Origin: Legionella_C sp963803545
GTDB taxonomy: Bacteria > Pseudomonadota > Gammaproteobacteria > Legionellales > Legionellaceae
DNA: 64,000 nucleotides
NCBI GenBank assembly: GCA_963803545.1
Contig: CAWDMX010000001.1
Coordinates: forward strand, 558,001-622,000
Direction of reading: 5' to 3'
Shown in pieces: positions 35,456-44,691 of this stretch; position 1 is the first letter of the stretch; each line of letters opens with the position of its first letter. The translations under genes were made by a program, and so were the position numbers. A model generated the notes under the pieces. That model saw nothing but the letters and a program-made list of their open reading frames with translations, ran no database searches and was not told where the DNA came from.

Positions 35456-36481
35456 ATGCGTTACTTATTAGTTTTACTATGTTTTTTTTGGACGCTGCAA
35501 ATCGAGGCGGCGGATTTACTTGTTAGCGCCCCGAAAAGGTACACCGTTCAACGCGGAGACACTCTTTGGGATATTGCCAATAAATATCTTGCAAAACCCT
35601 GGGAATGGCGAGAGTTATGGCGTGCAAATCCGCACATCAAAAATCCGCAGCTTCTTTATCCGGGTGCCGTTCTTGAGTTACGGTTCCAACAAAAAAATCC
35701 TTATTTGCGAGTTTTATCAAACGGCACTATTAAACTCTCACCTTATATGCGCCCCGTTGCCCTAGAGGATGCTATTCCAGCAATTCCCTTGTTGGATATT
35801 AAGCCTTTTTTGAATGCCTCGCTTGTGATGGACCAAGACAGACTGAGTGCAGCACCCTATGTGGTAGCGTTAATGGGTGAGCATATGTTGGGTGGTCAGG
35901 GCGACGAAGTTTATGTTAAAAACCTGCACCCCAGTAAAGCTATACCTGCAGGAACAACAGTGTCCTACGCCATTTACCGCCCTGGTTGCCCTTACACGAA
36001 CCCATTTACCCACGAGTTTTTAGGGTTTAAAGCCACCATGGTTGGGTACGGCGAGTTAGTTCGAGGGGGAGAACCTGCAACCATTCTGCTCACAGAAATA
36101 GTTCAGGGAATACAGTTAAACGATAGGGTTATGTACAACGACTACCCTGAGTTCAAACTCTATTTTGACCCAAAAACACCCCGCTCGATTGTTATGGGTT
36201 CGATTATTGATTTGCCTCCGGCCTATACGCAGGGGGCCGTTGGCCTTGTCGCGATAATAGATCAAGGGCAAAACGCAGGGTTAGAAGCCGGCGATGTGCT
36301 TGCTATCTACTCAAAGCCTAAACGAGTTCCTGACCCGCAGCGCAACGGCAACCCTATTACTACCCCGCCAGAGCGCGTAGGAGAGCTAATGATTTTTAGA
36401 ACTTTTTCCAAAACAAGTTTTGCACTGGTGGTGCGCTCTATCAGCACAATTCATCTAATGGATACCGTTTCAAACCCATGA
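35456..36481 (+). CDS. Exported LysM-domain protein
   Basis: A 341-residue protein with a signal peptide (1-18). A LysM domain lies at about residues 28-78 (YTVQRGDTLWDIANKYL to LYPGAVLEL), with the extra WEWRELWRANPHIKNP insert common to this gammaproteobacterial family. The rest is a beta-rich periplasmic part. It should bind peptidoglycan. It sits directly before dprA (4-base overlap), an arrangement seen in many gammaproteobacteria next to def. AGGGA precedes the ATG by 8 bases. Confidence 0.9.
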   Translation: MRYLLVLLCFFWTLQIEAADLLVSAPKRYTVQRGDTLWDIANKYLAKPWEWRELWRANPHIKNPQLLYPGAVLELRFQQKNPYLRVLSNGTIKLSPYMRPVALEDAIPAIPLLDIKPFLNASLVMDQDRLSAAPYVVALMGEHMLGGQGDEVYVKNLHPSKAIPAGTTVSYAIYRPGCPYTNPFTHEFLGFKATMVGYGELVRGGEPATILLTEIVQGIQLNDRVMYNDYPEFKLYFDPKTPRSIVMGSIIDLPPAYTQGAVGLVAIIDQGQNAGLEAGDVLAIYSKPKRVPDPQRNGNPITTPPERVGELMIFRTFSKTSFALVVRSISTIHLMDTVSNP

Positions 36482-37569
36482 ATAATAAAGTGTATCTTTT
36501 GGCTCTTAACCGTATTACTAATGTAGGCCCACGTGCGGTTATGAAATTTTTGGAGCGTTGGCCGGAGCTCAAAACAATGTTTAGCCTGTCTAAAGAGCAA
36601 CTTGAAACGGCGGGATTAACGGTTAAAATGGCTGCAGCAATAAGCAATTTTGATTTCAAAGCCGTTGAAATGGATTTAGCATGGGAGCAAAAAAACGGCA
36701 ATCATTTAATTAGCCTGGAGGATGAACATTACCCAGCCTTGTTAAAAGAAATTTACGACCCTCCGACTGTGCTCTACGCCCGAGGAAATATTCACTGCCT
36801 TCAAACGGCCACCGTAGCTATTGTCGGCACTAGAAAGCCCTCTTTTTCCGGCGGTGAAACAGCCCAGCGTTTTGCACGCGAGCTGTCTTGTCACAACCTT
36901 ACAATTGTAAGTGGCCTTGCTGAGGGTATTGATACGTACGCGCATCAAGGCTGTTTGGATGCAAACGGGAAAACTATTGCGGTAATGGGTACCGGTATCA
37001 ATCGAATATACCCGTATAAGAGCCAGCATCTAGCCGAAAAAATTACTGAAAATGGATTGTTAGTCACCGAGTTTGCCCTAAATTGCCCACCGAGGCCTGG
37101 ACATTTCCCACGAAGAAACCGTATAATAAGTGGTTTTTCCTTGGGCACCTTGGTTGTTGAGGCGGCAATTAAAAGCGGTTCTTTAATTACGGCTCGCCTA
37201 GCAATGGAACAAAATAGAGAAGTATTTGCTATACCGGGTTCTATTCACAATGCGCAAGCCAGAGGATGCCATCATTTATTGCAGCAGGGTGCAAAGCTTG
37301 CTACCTGCATCAAAGACATAACCGACGAGTTAGGAATGAATGTTGTACCGGCACGCGTGGAAACAAAGCAGCCGGCACTTGCTATTCTCAATACAAACCT
37401 AGTAAAGTGCGTGGGTTTTGATGCAACCACTATGGATGAAATTATGAAACGCAGCGGTCTTTCTTTTGAAAAAGTTGCTTCTGCCTTAGTGGATTTAGAA
37501 CTAAACGGTGTTATCAAGACTGTTCCCGGTGGGTATGCCCGCTGTTTATCCGACGTAGAGGTTATCTGA
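36478..37569 (+). CDS. dprA: DNA-processing protein DprA
   Basis: A 363-residue protein. An N-terminal helical part is followed by the extended Rossmann domain: VAIVGTRKPSFSGGE, TIVSGLAEGIDTYAHQG, AVMGTGINRIYPYK and FPRRNRIISG. A winged-helix C-terminal domain (DATTMDEIMKRSGLSFEKVASALVDLELNGVI) closes the protein. DprA loads RecA on incoming single-stranded DNA during transformation. The ATG overlaps the LysM gene stop; the TGA overlaps the smg start by 1 base. Confidence 0.96.
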   Translation: MNNKVYLLALNRITNVGPRAVMKFLERWPELKTMFSLSKEQLETAGLTVKMAAAISNFDFKAVEMDLAWEQKNGNHLISLEDEHYPALLKEIYDPPTVLYARGNIHCLQTATVAIVGTRKPSFSGGETAQRFARELSCHNLTIVSGLAEGIDTYAHQGCLDANGKTIAVMGTGINRIYPYKSQHLAEKITENGLLVTEFALNCPPRPGHFPRRNRIISGFSLGTLVVEAAIKSGSLITARLAMEQNREVFAIPGSIHNAQARGCHHLLQQGAKLATCIKDITDELGMNVVPARVETKQPALAILNTNLVKCVGFDATTMDEIMKRSGLSFEKVASALVDLELNGVIKTVPGGYARCLSDVEVI

Positions 37570-37997
37570 TGAAAGATAGTTTATTTGCTTTATTAATGAA
37601 TTTTTTTGAGCAGACCCTAGCTCAGCTTGACGATTCTAAGCGAAAAACCGCGCACGAACACTTCGATAATGCGTTGTTAAAAAAGGCTAATAATACACTG
37701 CTGTTGGTGAGGCACGCGCAACCAAAGTCCACCCGAATACTTACCGAATTAGAGCGGTGCAAGCTTACTAAAACAAGCTATCAATTTCTTATGAAATTAT
37801 CGCTCTGCAATTTTTTATCTCCTTTTCAGATAGACGCAATAATTCAAAAAGCCTCACTATCGGATTCTCGATTTGTAGCCGTAGAAGAAATTAAATGGAT
37901 AATACGCAGTACCCTAGTACACAATCTGGATGATCTGCAAGTTGCCTTTCTTGATTTAGTGCTTTATCAAAAAGAAGACAGATTAGTAATGCACTAA
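37569..37997 (+). CDS. smg: Smg-family (DUF494) protein
   Basis: A 142-residue protein of the Smg family, whose function is not established. It matches by position between dprA and topA and by the pattern EEIKWIIRSTLVHNLDDLQVAFLDLVLYQKED at its C-terminus, a typical Smg tail. The N-terminal part (MKDSLFALLMNFFEQ) is helical. Its start shares one base with the dprA stop (TGATG). Confidence 0.85.
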   Translation: MKDSLFALLMNFFEQTLAQLDDSKRKTAHEHFDNALLKKANNTLLLVRHAQPKSTRILTELERCKLTKTSYQFLMKLSLCNFLSPFQIDAIIQKASLSDSRFVAVEEIKWIIRSTLVHNLDDLQVAFLDLVLYQKEDRLVMH

Positions 37998-38022
37998 GTA
38001 ATTAAGGAAAGGTCGCATTTTT

Positions 38023-40305
38023 ATGAGTAAAAAATTAGTAATTGTTGAATCGCCGGCCAAGGCAAAAACTATTGAAAAATACCTAGGCAAGGATTATGTG
38101 GTTTTAGCGTCCTACGGGCACATCCGTGACTTACCGGCGCGTAAGGGTTCGGTCAATCCAGATAAAAATTTTGAAATGACCTATATCCCATTAGAAAAAA
38201 ATTCCCGTCATATCGAAACCATAGCCAAAGCGTTAAAAAAAGCCGATTTTTTATTGCTAGCAACGGATCCGGATAGAGAAGGCGAAGCTATTTCCTGGCA
38301 CATTAATGAATTGATGAATGAGCGGGGACTGTTAAAAAACAAAGAAGTTCAGCGGATATTTTTTAATGAAATAACTAAAAGTGCGGTAATTGACGCCATT
38401 AATAATCCACGACAAATTATGATGGATTTGGTTAACGCGCAACAAGCACGACGCGCGCTCGACTACCTAGTTGGCTTTTATTTATCGCCGCTGTTGTGGA
38501 AAAAAATACGACCCGGATTATCCGCAGGTCGGGTGCAAAGTTCGGCCTTGCGTTTGATTGTGGAGCGCGAAGAGGAAATAGAGCGTTTCGTTGCTCAAGA
38601 ATATTGGCGCATTATTGCCAGCTGTCAGCAAGAGGCGGTGGTGTTTAATGCCCGCTTAACCCATTATCAAAATGAAAAATTGCAGCAGTTTACTATTTGT
38701 GAACAAGGCAACGCCATCGCCGTACAGGATGCATTGATTGCTTTGGCTAACGGTCAATTGCTTGTCCATAAGATTGATAAAAAGAAGAAAAAACGGCAAC
38801 CTTCGCCGCCATTTATAACCTCAACTTTACAACAAGAAGGCGCACGAAAGCTTGGGTTTACTGCTCGAAAAACGATGATGGTGGCGCAGCAACTTTACGA
38901 AGGGATAGACATTGGCTCGGGTACAGTCGGTTTAATATCCTATATGCGAACCGATTCGGTGCATTTATCACAAGAGGCTGTTAGTGACATCCGTGAATTT
39001 ATACTGCAGCGCTATGGACAAGACTATTGTCCGAGCGAATTACGAACCTATAAAACCAAATCGAAAAATGCGCAAGAAGCGCATGAGGCTATCCGACCAA
39101 CCAGCGTTAAACGAACCCCGGAGATGGTTCAATCGGCGCTTACCGTTGACCAATTCAAGCTCTATAGCTTAATCTGGAAGCGCAGCGTGGCCTGCCAAAT
39201 GGCCGATGCCTTGATTGATACCGTCGCCGTTGATTTGGCCTGTGGGGGTGAACGCAATCTATTCAGAGCCAATGGCTCCGCCATTGCTTTTCCGGGATTT
39301 CTATCGGTTTATGAAGAAAGTGTGGACGAAGCCAAAGGGTCCGATAGCGCAGAAATGCTGCCAAACTTGAAGGTTGGGGATGCCATTACCCTTAACGAAA
39401 TTAAAGCCAACCAACATTTCACGGAGCCACCGCCACGCTATTCGGAAGCGAGCCTTGTTAAAGCCTTAGAGGAGCACGACATTGGGCGTCCGTCAACCTA
39501 TGCTGCAATCATTCATACCCTGCAACAACGCGAGTACGTTACGGTCGATAAGAAGCGTTTTACGCCTAGTGATGTGGGTCGAATTGTTAATCGGTTTTTA
39601 ACCGGTCATTTTAGCCGATACGTTGATTACAAGTTCACCGCAGGCCTTGAGGATACGCTTGATGCTGTAGCGTGCGGAGAAAAAAATTGGCTTTCAGTTT
39701 TAGAAGATTTTTGGCGACCATTTATTGACCAAATAGCGCTTATCGATGAAAGCGTGCAGCGAAAAGATATTACTACGGAAATTATTGATGAACTATGCCC
39801 AAAATGCGGTAAGCAATTATCCATACGATTAGGCAAACGAGGACGATTTATTGGGTGCACGGGCTATCCGGAGTGCGACTTTACCCAAGACTTAAATAAC
39901 GACGGGGAAAAAAATCAACCCGAACTTATAGAGGGTCGTCAATGCCCGCTTTGCGCGAGCGCATTACAAGTTAAAAATGGACGATACGGGCGTTTTATTG
40001 GATGTACCGGCTATCCTAATTGCAAGCACATGGAGCCTTTAGTGAAGCCCGCAGATACAGGCGTTGAATGCCCCAAATGCCACACCGATAAAATTTTGCA
40101 ACGTAAGTCTCGAAAAGGAAAAATATTTTACTCCTGCGCAGGTTATCCAGCGTGCAATTATGCTCTTTGGAACGAGCCTGTGGATAAGCCCTGCCCACAA
40201 TGTGCGTGGCCAATTTTGACTCTCAAAGAAACCAAACGTGGGGGCAAACAATTGCTGTGTCCTAAAGAGGGCTGTGGTTACAGCGCCGAGGACGATAGCT
40301 GCTAA
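38023..40305 (+). CDS. topA: DNA topoisomerase I (type IA)
   Basis: A 760-residue enzyme. TOPRIM domain: KLVIVESPAKAKTIEKYLG and ATDPDREGEAISWH (metal-binding acids). The active-site Tyr is in GLISYMRTDSVHLS. ARRALDYLVGFYLSPLLW and LSAGRVQSSALR are conserved. The C-terminus has four zinc-binding modules starting at CPKCGKQLSIRLG, CPLCASALQ, CPKCHTDK and CPQCAWPI. It relaxes negative supercoils. It lies 25 bases downstream of smg and is probably co-transcribed with dprA-smg. Confidence 0.98.
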   Translation: MSKKLVIVESPAKAKTIEKYLGKDYVVLASYGHIRDLPARKGSVNPDKNFEMTYIPLEKNSRHIETIAKALKKADFLLLATDPDREGEAISWHINELMNERGLLKNKEVQRIFFNEITKSAVIDAINNPRQIMMDLVNAQQARRALDYLVGFYLSPLLWKKIRPGLSAGRVQSSALRLIVEREEEIERFVAQEYWRIIASCQQEAVVFNARLTHYQNEKLQQFTICEQGNAIAVQDALIALANGQLLVHKIDKKKKKRQPSPPFITSTLQQEGARKLGFTARKTMMVAQQLYEGIDIGSGTVGLISYMRTDSVHLSQEAVSDIREFILQRYGQDYCPSELRTYKTKSKNAQEAHEAIRPTSVKRTPEMVQSALTVDQFKLYSLIWKRSVACQMADALIDTVAVDLACGGERNLFRANGSAIAFPGFLSVYEESVDEAKGSDSAEMLPNLKVGDAITLNEIKANQHFTEPPPRYSEASLVKALEEHDIGRPSTYAAIIHTLQQREYVTVDKKRFTPSDVGRIVNRFLTGHFSRYVDYKFTAGLEDTLDAVACGEKNWLSVLEDFWRPFIDQIALIDESVQRKDITTEIIDELCPKCGKQLSIRLGKRGRFIGCTGYPECDFTQDLNNDGEKNQPELIEGRQCPLCASALQVKNGRYGRFIGCTGYPNCKHMEPLVKPADTGVECPKCHTDKILQRKSRKGKIFYSCAGYPACNYALWNEPVDKPCPQCAWPILTLKETKRGGKQLLCPKEGCGYSAEDDSC

Positions 40306-40322
40306 TTACGGAGAGGATTTAT

Positions 40323-41588
40323 ATGGATATACAATCGGAAAGCACCCTATCTTCTTTTATAACCGATGCCAACAATTCGGCGTTTAGTTTGTACAATCTG
40401 CCGTACGGAGTTTTTGCCAGCAACGGCAATCAAAATTCTCGTATAGCGGTGCGAATAGGGGATTACGCGCTGGACTTATCCGAGCTTGAAAAGGTCGGTT
40501 TGCTCGGTGATGCGAAGAGCCCTTATTTTATAAATCAGCCAAATTTAAATCATTTTGCTCAATTAGGTTCGGCTAAATGGATGCAGGTCCGAAACCGTTT
40601 GCAAAGCTTACTAAGCGCCACTAACACGGAACTGCAACATCAAGACGCCCTGCTTAAAAGCGTATTGTTTAACTGTTCAGAAATTACAATGAGACTTCCA
40701 TTTGCAGTTGGTGCGTTTACCGATTTTTACGCAGCTGAAAATCACGCAACAAATGTTGGAAAATTATTCAGAGGCAATGAAAATCCATTATTGCCTAATT
40801 GGAAATATCTTCCAGTTGCCTATAATGGTCGGGCAAGCACGGTTTTTGTCTCGGGCAAAACGATTACCCGACCCCAGGGGCAAATTAAAACCAATGCGGA
40901 AAGTCCGCCTATTTTCGGGCCTACAAAAAAACTCGACTTTGAGTTGGAAATGGGTATGATTGTGGGCGTTGGTAATCCGGATGGTAGCCCTATCGCGCTT
41001 GCGGATTGTAGAGAGCATGTCTTTGGTTTGGTTTTATTAAACGATTGGAGTGCGCGCGACATTCAGGCCTTTGAATACCAACCGCTGGGTCCATTTTTAG
41101 CCAAAAGTTTTGCCACCACGGTGTCACCGTGGGTGGTTCCAATGGCCGCAATTGCCGACTCGATGGTCGAACTGCAGGAGCAAAATCCGAAACCCGTTGC
41201 CTACCTGCAGCAAAAACGCTATCAACCGAACATTGATTTATGTGTGGAAATAAAACCTAGAAACAGCACTAAAACAACTATTATCTGCGAGACGAATTCG
41301 CGGGAATTATATTGGACTATGGAGCAAATGTTAGCGCACCATACCATTAATAATTGCATTATGAACACAGGCGATCTTTTAGGGACTGGAACCATAAGTG
41401 GTGAAAAACCAAGCAGTTGGGGCAGTTTGTTGGAGCGAACTTTCAATGGCACACAACCGCTCCATCTAGCAGAAAATATCCAACGCCACTTTATTGAAGA
41501 CGGCGATGAAATTATTATCACCGGCTACTGTCTGAGTAAAAACGGTAAAATTGGCTTTGGTTCACTAAAAAATCGGGTCAAATTCTAA
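40323..41588 (+). CDS. fahA: Fumarylacetoacetase
   Basis: A 421-residue enzyme. The N-terminal SH3-like domain has LPYGVFASNGNQNSRIAVRIGDYALDL. The C-terminal catalytic FAH domain has the DFYAAENHATNVGKLFRG region, FELEMGMIVGVGNPDG (metal-binding Glu residues), LLNDWSARDIQAFEYQPLGPFLAKSF and LLGTGTISGEKPSSWGSLLE. It splits fumarylacetoacetate to fumarate and acetoacetate, the last step of tyrosine/phenylalanine breakdown. The earlier steps (Hpd, HmgA, MaiA) are not in the window. AGGA precedes the ATG. It begins 17 bases after topA. Confidence 0.93.
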   Translation: MDIQSESTLSSFITDANNSAFSLYNLPYGVFASNGNQNSRIAVRIGDYALDLSELEKVGLLGDAKSPYFINQPNLNHFAQLGSAKWMQVRNRLQSLLSATNTELQHQDALLKSVLFNCSEITMRLPFAVGAFTDFYAAENHATNVGKLFRGNENPLLPNWKYLPVAYNGRASTVFVSGKTITRPQGQIKTNAESPPIFGPTKKLDFELEMGMIVGVGNPDGSPIALADCREHVFGLVLLNDWSARDIQAFEYQPLGPFLAKSFATTVSPWVVPMAAIADSMVELQEQNPKPVAYLQQKRYQPNIDLCVEIKPRNSTKTTIICETNSRELYWTMEQMLAHHTINNCIMNTGDLLGTGTISGEKPSSWGSLLERTFNGTQPLHLAENIQRHFIEDGDEIIITGYCLSKNGKIGFGSLKNRVKF

Positions 41589-41609
41589 TAAAAAAATGAC
41601 TTGTTATGC

Positions 41610-42029
41610 TTAATTGTGCATCAGTTGTTCCATATAGCGACGGCAGGTAAGGGGTCGGGCAACAAAATCAATAGTATGCTTTGTTCCACCGGTTCCTGTT
41701 ATCGTTAGGCTGCCGTAGCGAAATATGCTGCCAACTATGGATTGGCGAATATCAATACTTTCAATTTTAGGATAAGGAATATCCGTAGTGTTGCGAACCA
41801 ACACTCCGGTACGAAAAATAACCCGCTTAGTCTCAATCGTTAGCGATGAAAAATAATAATTAACCCAAACCGCACCGGCCCAGAGCAGACCGAAAGCTAC
41901 CGCGGCAAAACCCATCATTTGAAAAGAGGAATTCAAAGCAGTTAAAAAAAAGGCAGCGGCAGTAAATACTAGAGGTCCCAAAAAAATGATCCGATGCAGG
42001 CGAGCAACATAAACCGTGTTGTCTGTCAT
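41610..42029 (-). CDS. PH-domain (bPH2, YdbT-like) inner-membrane protein
   Basis: A 139-residue protein. Two hydrophobic segments near the N-terminus (FLGPLVFTAAAFFLTAL, then FAAVAFGLLWAGAVWVNYYF) lead into a bacterial PH domain with LTIETKRVIFRTGVLVRNTTDIPYPKIESIDIRQSIVGSIFRYGSL and TGTGGT. Such proteins are membrane-anchored and of unknown function. Size fits the single-domain form. Confidence 0.85.
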   Translation of the reverse strand: MTDNTVYVARLHRIIFLGPLVFTAAAFFLTALNSSFQMMGFAAVAFGLLWAGAVWVNYYFSSLTIETKRVIFRTGVLVRNTTDIPYPKIESIDIRQSIVGSIFRYGSLTITGTGGTKHTIDFVARPLTCRRYMEQLMHN

Positions 42030-42142
42030 TAAAGTTCCTGTGTCTTTATAAATAATGGGCTAGTGTAGCGAAAAACGGCTAGGAATTCCAAGCAAATGAT
42101 TTGAACCAATTAAAATATGATAGAATAGTTTCTTTAAATATA

Positions 42143-42574
42143 ATGTATCCACCTATGCTGCGCATTAGCCATTGTTTGAACGATAAAATACTTTCCATGT
42201 GCCAAAAATCAGTTCAACTCGATGATTTGGAATATAAACTGCGTCAGTATTTGCCCGATGTATTAAAAGAAAAATGCAAGGTGGGTGGTTTTAATAAAGG
42301 CTGCTTACTTCTTGTTGTGGACGACATTATTTGGGCGACCCCACTGCGTTTCCTGATTCCGGAATTACGCGACAACCTTCGCAAGCAAGCGCAATTGCAT
42401 CAGCTGAGCTCGATAAAAATTCAGCTTAATACCACAAGTGTCGTTCCGAAAAAAGCCTCTAAGATAACTACCCAAACCTTAAGTGCATCCGCTCGTGAAA
42501 CGCTGACAAAAGCCGCACAAAATTGCGCGCACGCACCCTTGAAAAAGGCGTTAGAACGGCTGTCAAATAATTAA
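42143..42574 (+). CDS. DciA-like (DUF721) protein
   Basis: A 143-residue protein from ATG 42143; ATG 42155 and a TTG at 42101 are alternatives, and no clear ribosome-binding motif decides. The KH-like core has CKVGGFNKGCLLLVVDDIIWATPLRFLIPELRDNLRKQ and the typical QLSSIKIQLN strand. In many bacteria without DnaC, DciA loads the DnaB helicase. The C-terminal 40 residues are basic and probably disordered. The usual neighbours lpxC/secA are absent here. Confidence 0.78.
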   Translation: MYPPMLRISHCLNDKILSMCQKSVQLDDLEYKLRQYLPDVLKEKCKVGGFNKGCLLLVVDDIIWATPLRFLIPELRDNLRKQAQLHQLSSIKIQLNTTSVVPKKASKITTQTLSASARETLTKAAQNCAHAPLKKALERLSNN

Positions 42575-42593
42575 TATTTCTAATCGGTAGGCT

Positions 42594-43400
42594 TTAATTA
42601 AAAATTGCAAGCAACTCCTGCACCGCAACTCTTTTTTTAGGATTACAGCTGATATTTCTCATTACTGGAAACGATACCAGTTTAGCTGTTTTATAATACT
42701 CTCGAGTTAAGGGCGTGTCGTGGTTGGAAATAATTACGCTGCAGTTTTTTTCGGCGCAGGCTATGGCAAGCTGCGCTAAATCCACCTGCTCTTTTTCGCC
42801 AAAACCGCCTGCAGTGTAGGCGGAAAAATTAGCGCTTTTGGACAGCCCCACATAAGGGGGATCGCAATAAATAACATCCCCGGGTTGACTCAGGGCAAAA
42901 GTGGCTCGAAAATCGCTCTCCACGAACGTTGCACCGCTGCTTTTATGATAAAAGTGTACCATCTCGGCAAGGGGGAAGTACGGCTTTATATAACGGCCAA
43001 AGGGCACATTGTACGCCCCACTTTTATTGTAGCGACACAAACCATTGTACCCATGCCTATTAAGATAAATAAAAAGTTGCGCGCGGCGACGAATATTTTT
43101 ACAGTGGTTGAATTGCTCTCGTAAAAGGTAGTACTGATGCTCTTGGTTGTTTTCAGGCCTAAAAAGACTCGCGCATTCCTCAATAAACGCTAAACCTTCT
43201 AATTGAATATATTTATAAACCACAACCAAGTCGCTGTTTCGTTCAGCAAGTAAAAAACTCTCATAATTCGAGTTAAGGAAAACCACACCGGATCCTGTAA
43301 ACGGCTCGATTAATCGTTTTCCAGAAGGAAGGTTCGCTAAAACAATATCAAGACAACGATATTTACTACCAGCCCATTTTAAAAAAGATTTTGTTTTGAT
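42594..43400 (-). CDS. dam: DNA adenine methyltransferase (Dam) lacking an ATG/GTG/TTG start
   Basis: Dam motifs continue upstream of the first ATG-type codon: SFLKWAGSKYRCLD and IEPFTGSG (SAM-binding motif I) lie at 43385-43290 in the same frame, then CDPPYVGLS (catalytic DPPY) and the NRHGYNGLCRYN and NVPFGRY blocks. The first available standard start (43286) would remove motif I and leave 230 residues. The frame is open to a TAG at about 43409. The only candidate start giving normal length (268 residues) is ATC 43400-43398, with an AGG 8 bases upstream. Dam methylates GATC for mismatch repair and replication timing. Start-codon loss or a rare start are both possible. Confidence 0.8.
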   Translation of the reverse strand: MKTKSFLKWAGSKYRCLDIVLANLPSGKRLIEPFTGSGVVFLNSNYESFLLAERNSDLVVVYKYIQLEGLAFIEECASLFRPENNQEHQYYLLREQFNHCKNIRRRAQLFIYLNRHGYNGLCRYNKSGAYNVPFGRYIKPYFPLAEMVHFYHKSSGATFVESDFRATFALSQPGDVIYCDPPYVGLSKSANFSAYTAGGFGEKEQVDLAQLAIACAEKNCSVIISNHDTPLTREYYKTAKLVSFPVMRNISCNPKKRVAVQELLAIFN

Positions 43401-43437
43401 AACGAGTACCTATATATTCAATGTATTTCTAATAAAA

Positions 43438-44625
43438 TTAGGTAATACTTAAAAAAAGCAATCCTAGAGCAATAGCCGCTAATATTAGCAAGCTAAACCG
43501 GCCGCCTCTGACGGTAATAAAGCTGGGTTGAGCACAAGATTTTCGAGATTGGTAGGCCATGATAACAGGCATTAACAGCAATAAAATAACGCAGCAAAAA
43601 CCCGCGTAATTTAAAGCTTGCAAATAAATGCCTGGATTAATTAACACTAAACTTAACGGAGGTACGAATGTTAACGCCAATAAAATACTCCCGTGTCGAC
43701 CTTGTTTTTTTAAGGAAAGTCCATCGGCTAAGAAATCAAATAGCCCAATGGATACGCCTAAAAAAGCGGTGACCATACAAATAGAGGTAAAAAAGCGAAA
43801 AAACCCGGTAATCCAACTGTTTTCAAGAGTGTAACTGAGCCGTGACGTTAATTCGCTGGTGGGTGTAGCTGTATTCATAAGACTAATCAGACCCTTATTA
43901 CCTTCGCGCACGACAGTACCCATGATAGCTGCATCCCAGGCTGTATAGCACAGCAGCGGAATAAGCGAGCCATAAATAATCACTTTCCGCAATGCTGGGC
44001 CATCGCGGTTGAAATAGTCGCACAAGCTTGGAATAATGGATGCAAAACCAAAGGACGCTATCATAATCATCAGGCAACCGGTTATAGCTTGGACATGACC
44101 TCCTTTTAAATTATTAATTGAGGCATGCGGGCTTATAATTACTAACAAAATAACAAAAACACCCAGCTTGCCAAACATCATGACCCGATTTACATAATCA
44201 ACACGCCGTATACCGCCATACACGACGAAGCTAAACAACAAGGTAAATAATAACGGCGTAAGCCAGGCCGGGAAAAGCAGATGTACTTTACTTAAAATAC
44301 CGTTGAGTACGTCACCACCTCCGGATATATAGGCGGCTAAAAGAGCGTAAAGCAAGAATAAATAGGTAACCCACGCGATGATCTGACCCGGCATTCCCAG
44401 GGTGGCTTTTGCCATTGAAACCATGTTACTGCCGGAAGGCAGTCGCAAATTGACTTCTAAAATCAATAAAGCACCTAGAGTCATAATCAACCAGCACAAT
44501 ACTAAAAAAAATAAAGAGTGCACAAAGCCCACGGATGCCGTTGCTACAGGCAGGGCAAGCATGCCGCCACCAATAGACGTTCCAATTATCAGTAAAATTC
44601 CACCGACCATTTTTGAGATGCCCAC
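43438..44625 (-). CDS. tyrP: Aromatic amino acid (tyrosine) transporter, TyrP/HAAAP family, copy 1
   Basis: A 395-residue protein from GTG 44625 (GGAG 6 bases upstream); GTG 44637 is an alternative. It has 11 hydrophobic segments. The first carries GGILLIIGTSIGGGMLALPVATA, the family substrate-site motif; GFASIIPSLCDYFNRD matches the HAAAP central motif. Members take up tyrosine, tryptophan or phenylalanine with protons. A second paralogue lies directly upstream in tandem, pointing to a local duplication and strong need for aromatic amino acids. Confidence 0.88.
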   Translation of the reverse strand: MGISKMVGGILLIIGTSIGGGMLALPVATASVGFVHSLFFLVLCWLIMTLGALLILEVNLRLPSGSNMVSMAKATLGMPGQIIAWVTYLFLLYALLAAYISGGGDVLNGILSKVHLLFPAWLTPLLFTLLFSFVVYGGIRRVDYVNRVMMFGKLGVFVILLVIISPHASINNLKGGHVQAITGCLMIMIASFGFASIIPSLCDYFNRDGPALRKVIIYGSLIPLLCYTAWDAAIMGTVVREGNKGLISLMNTATPTSELTSRLSYTLENSWITGFFRFFTSICMVTAFLGVSIGLFDFLADGLSLKKQGRHGSILLALTFVPPLSLVLINPGIYLQALNYAGFCCVILLLLMPVIMAYQSRKSCAQPSFITVRGGRFSLLILAAIALGLLFLSIT

Positions 44626-44691
44626 ACCTTTCTCCACGCATGCAAATTTTCGCTATAGTACTGTATCAATATAAGGCTCGTCGAATTTATA

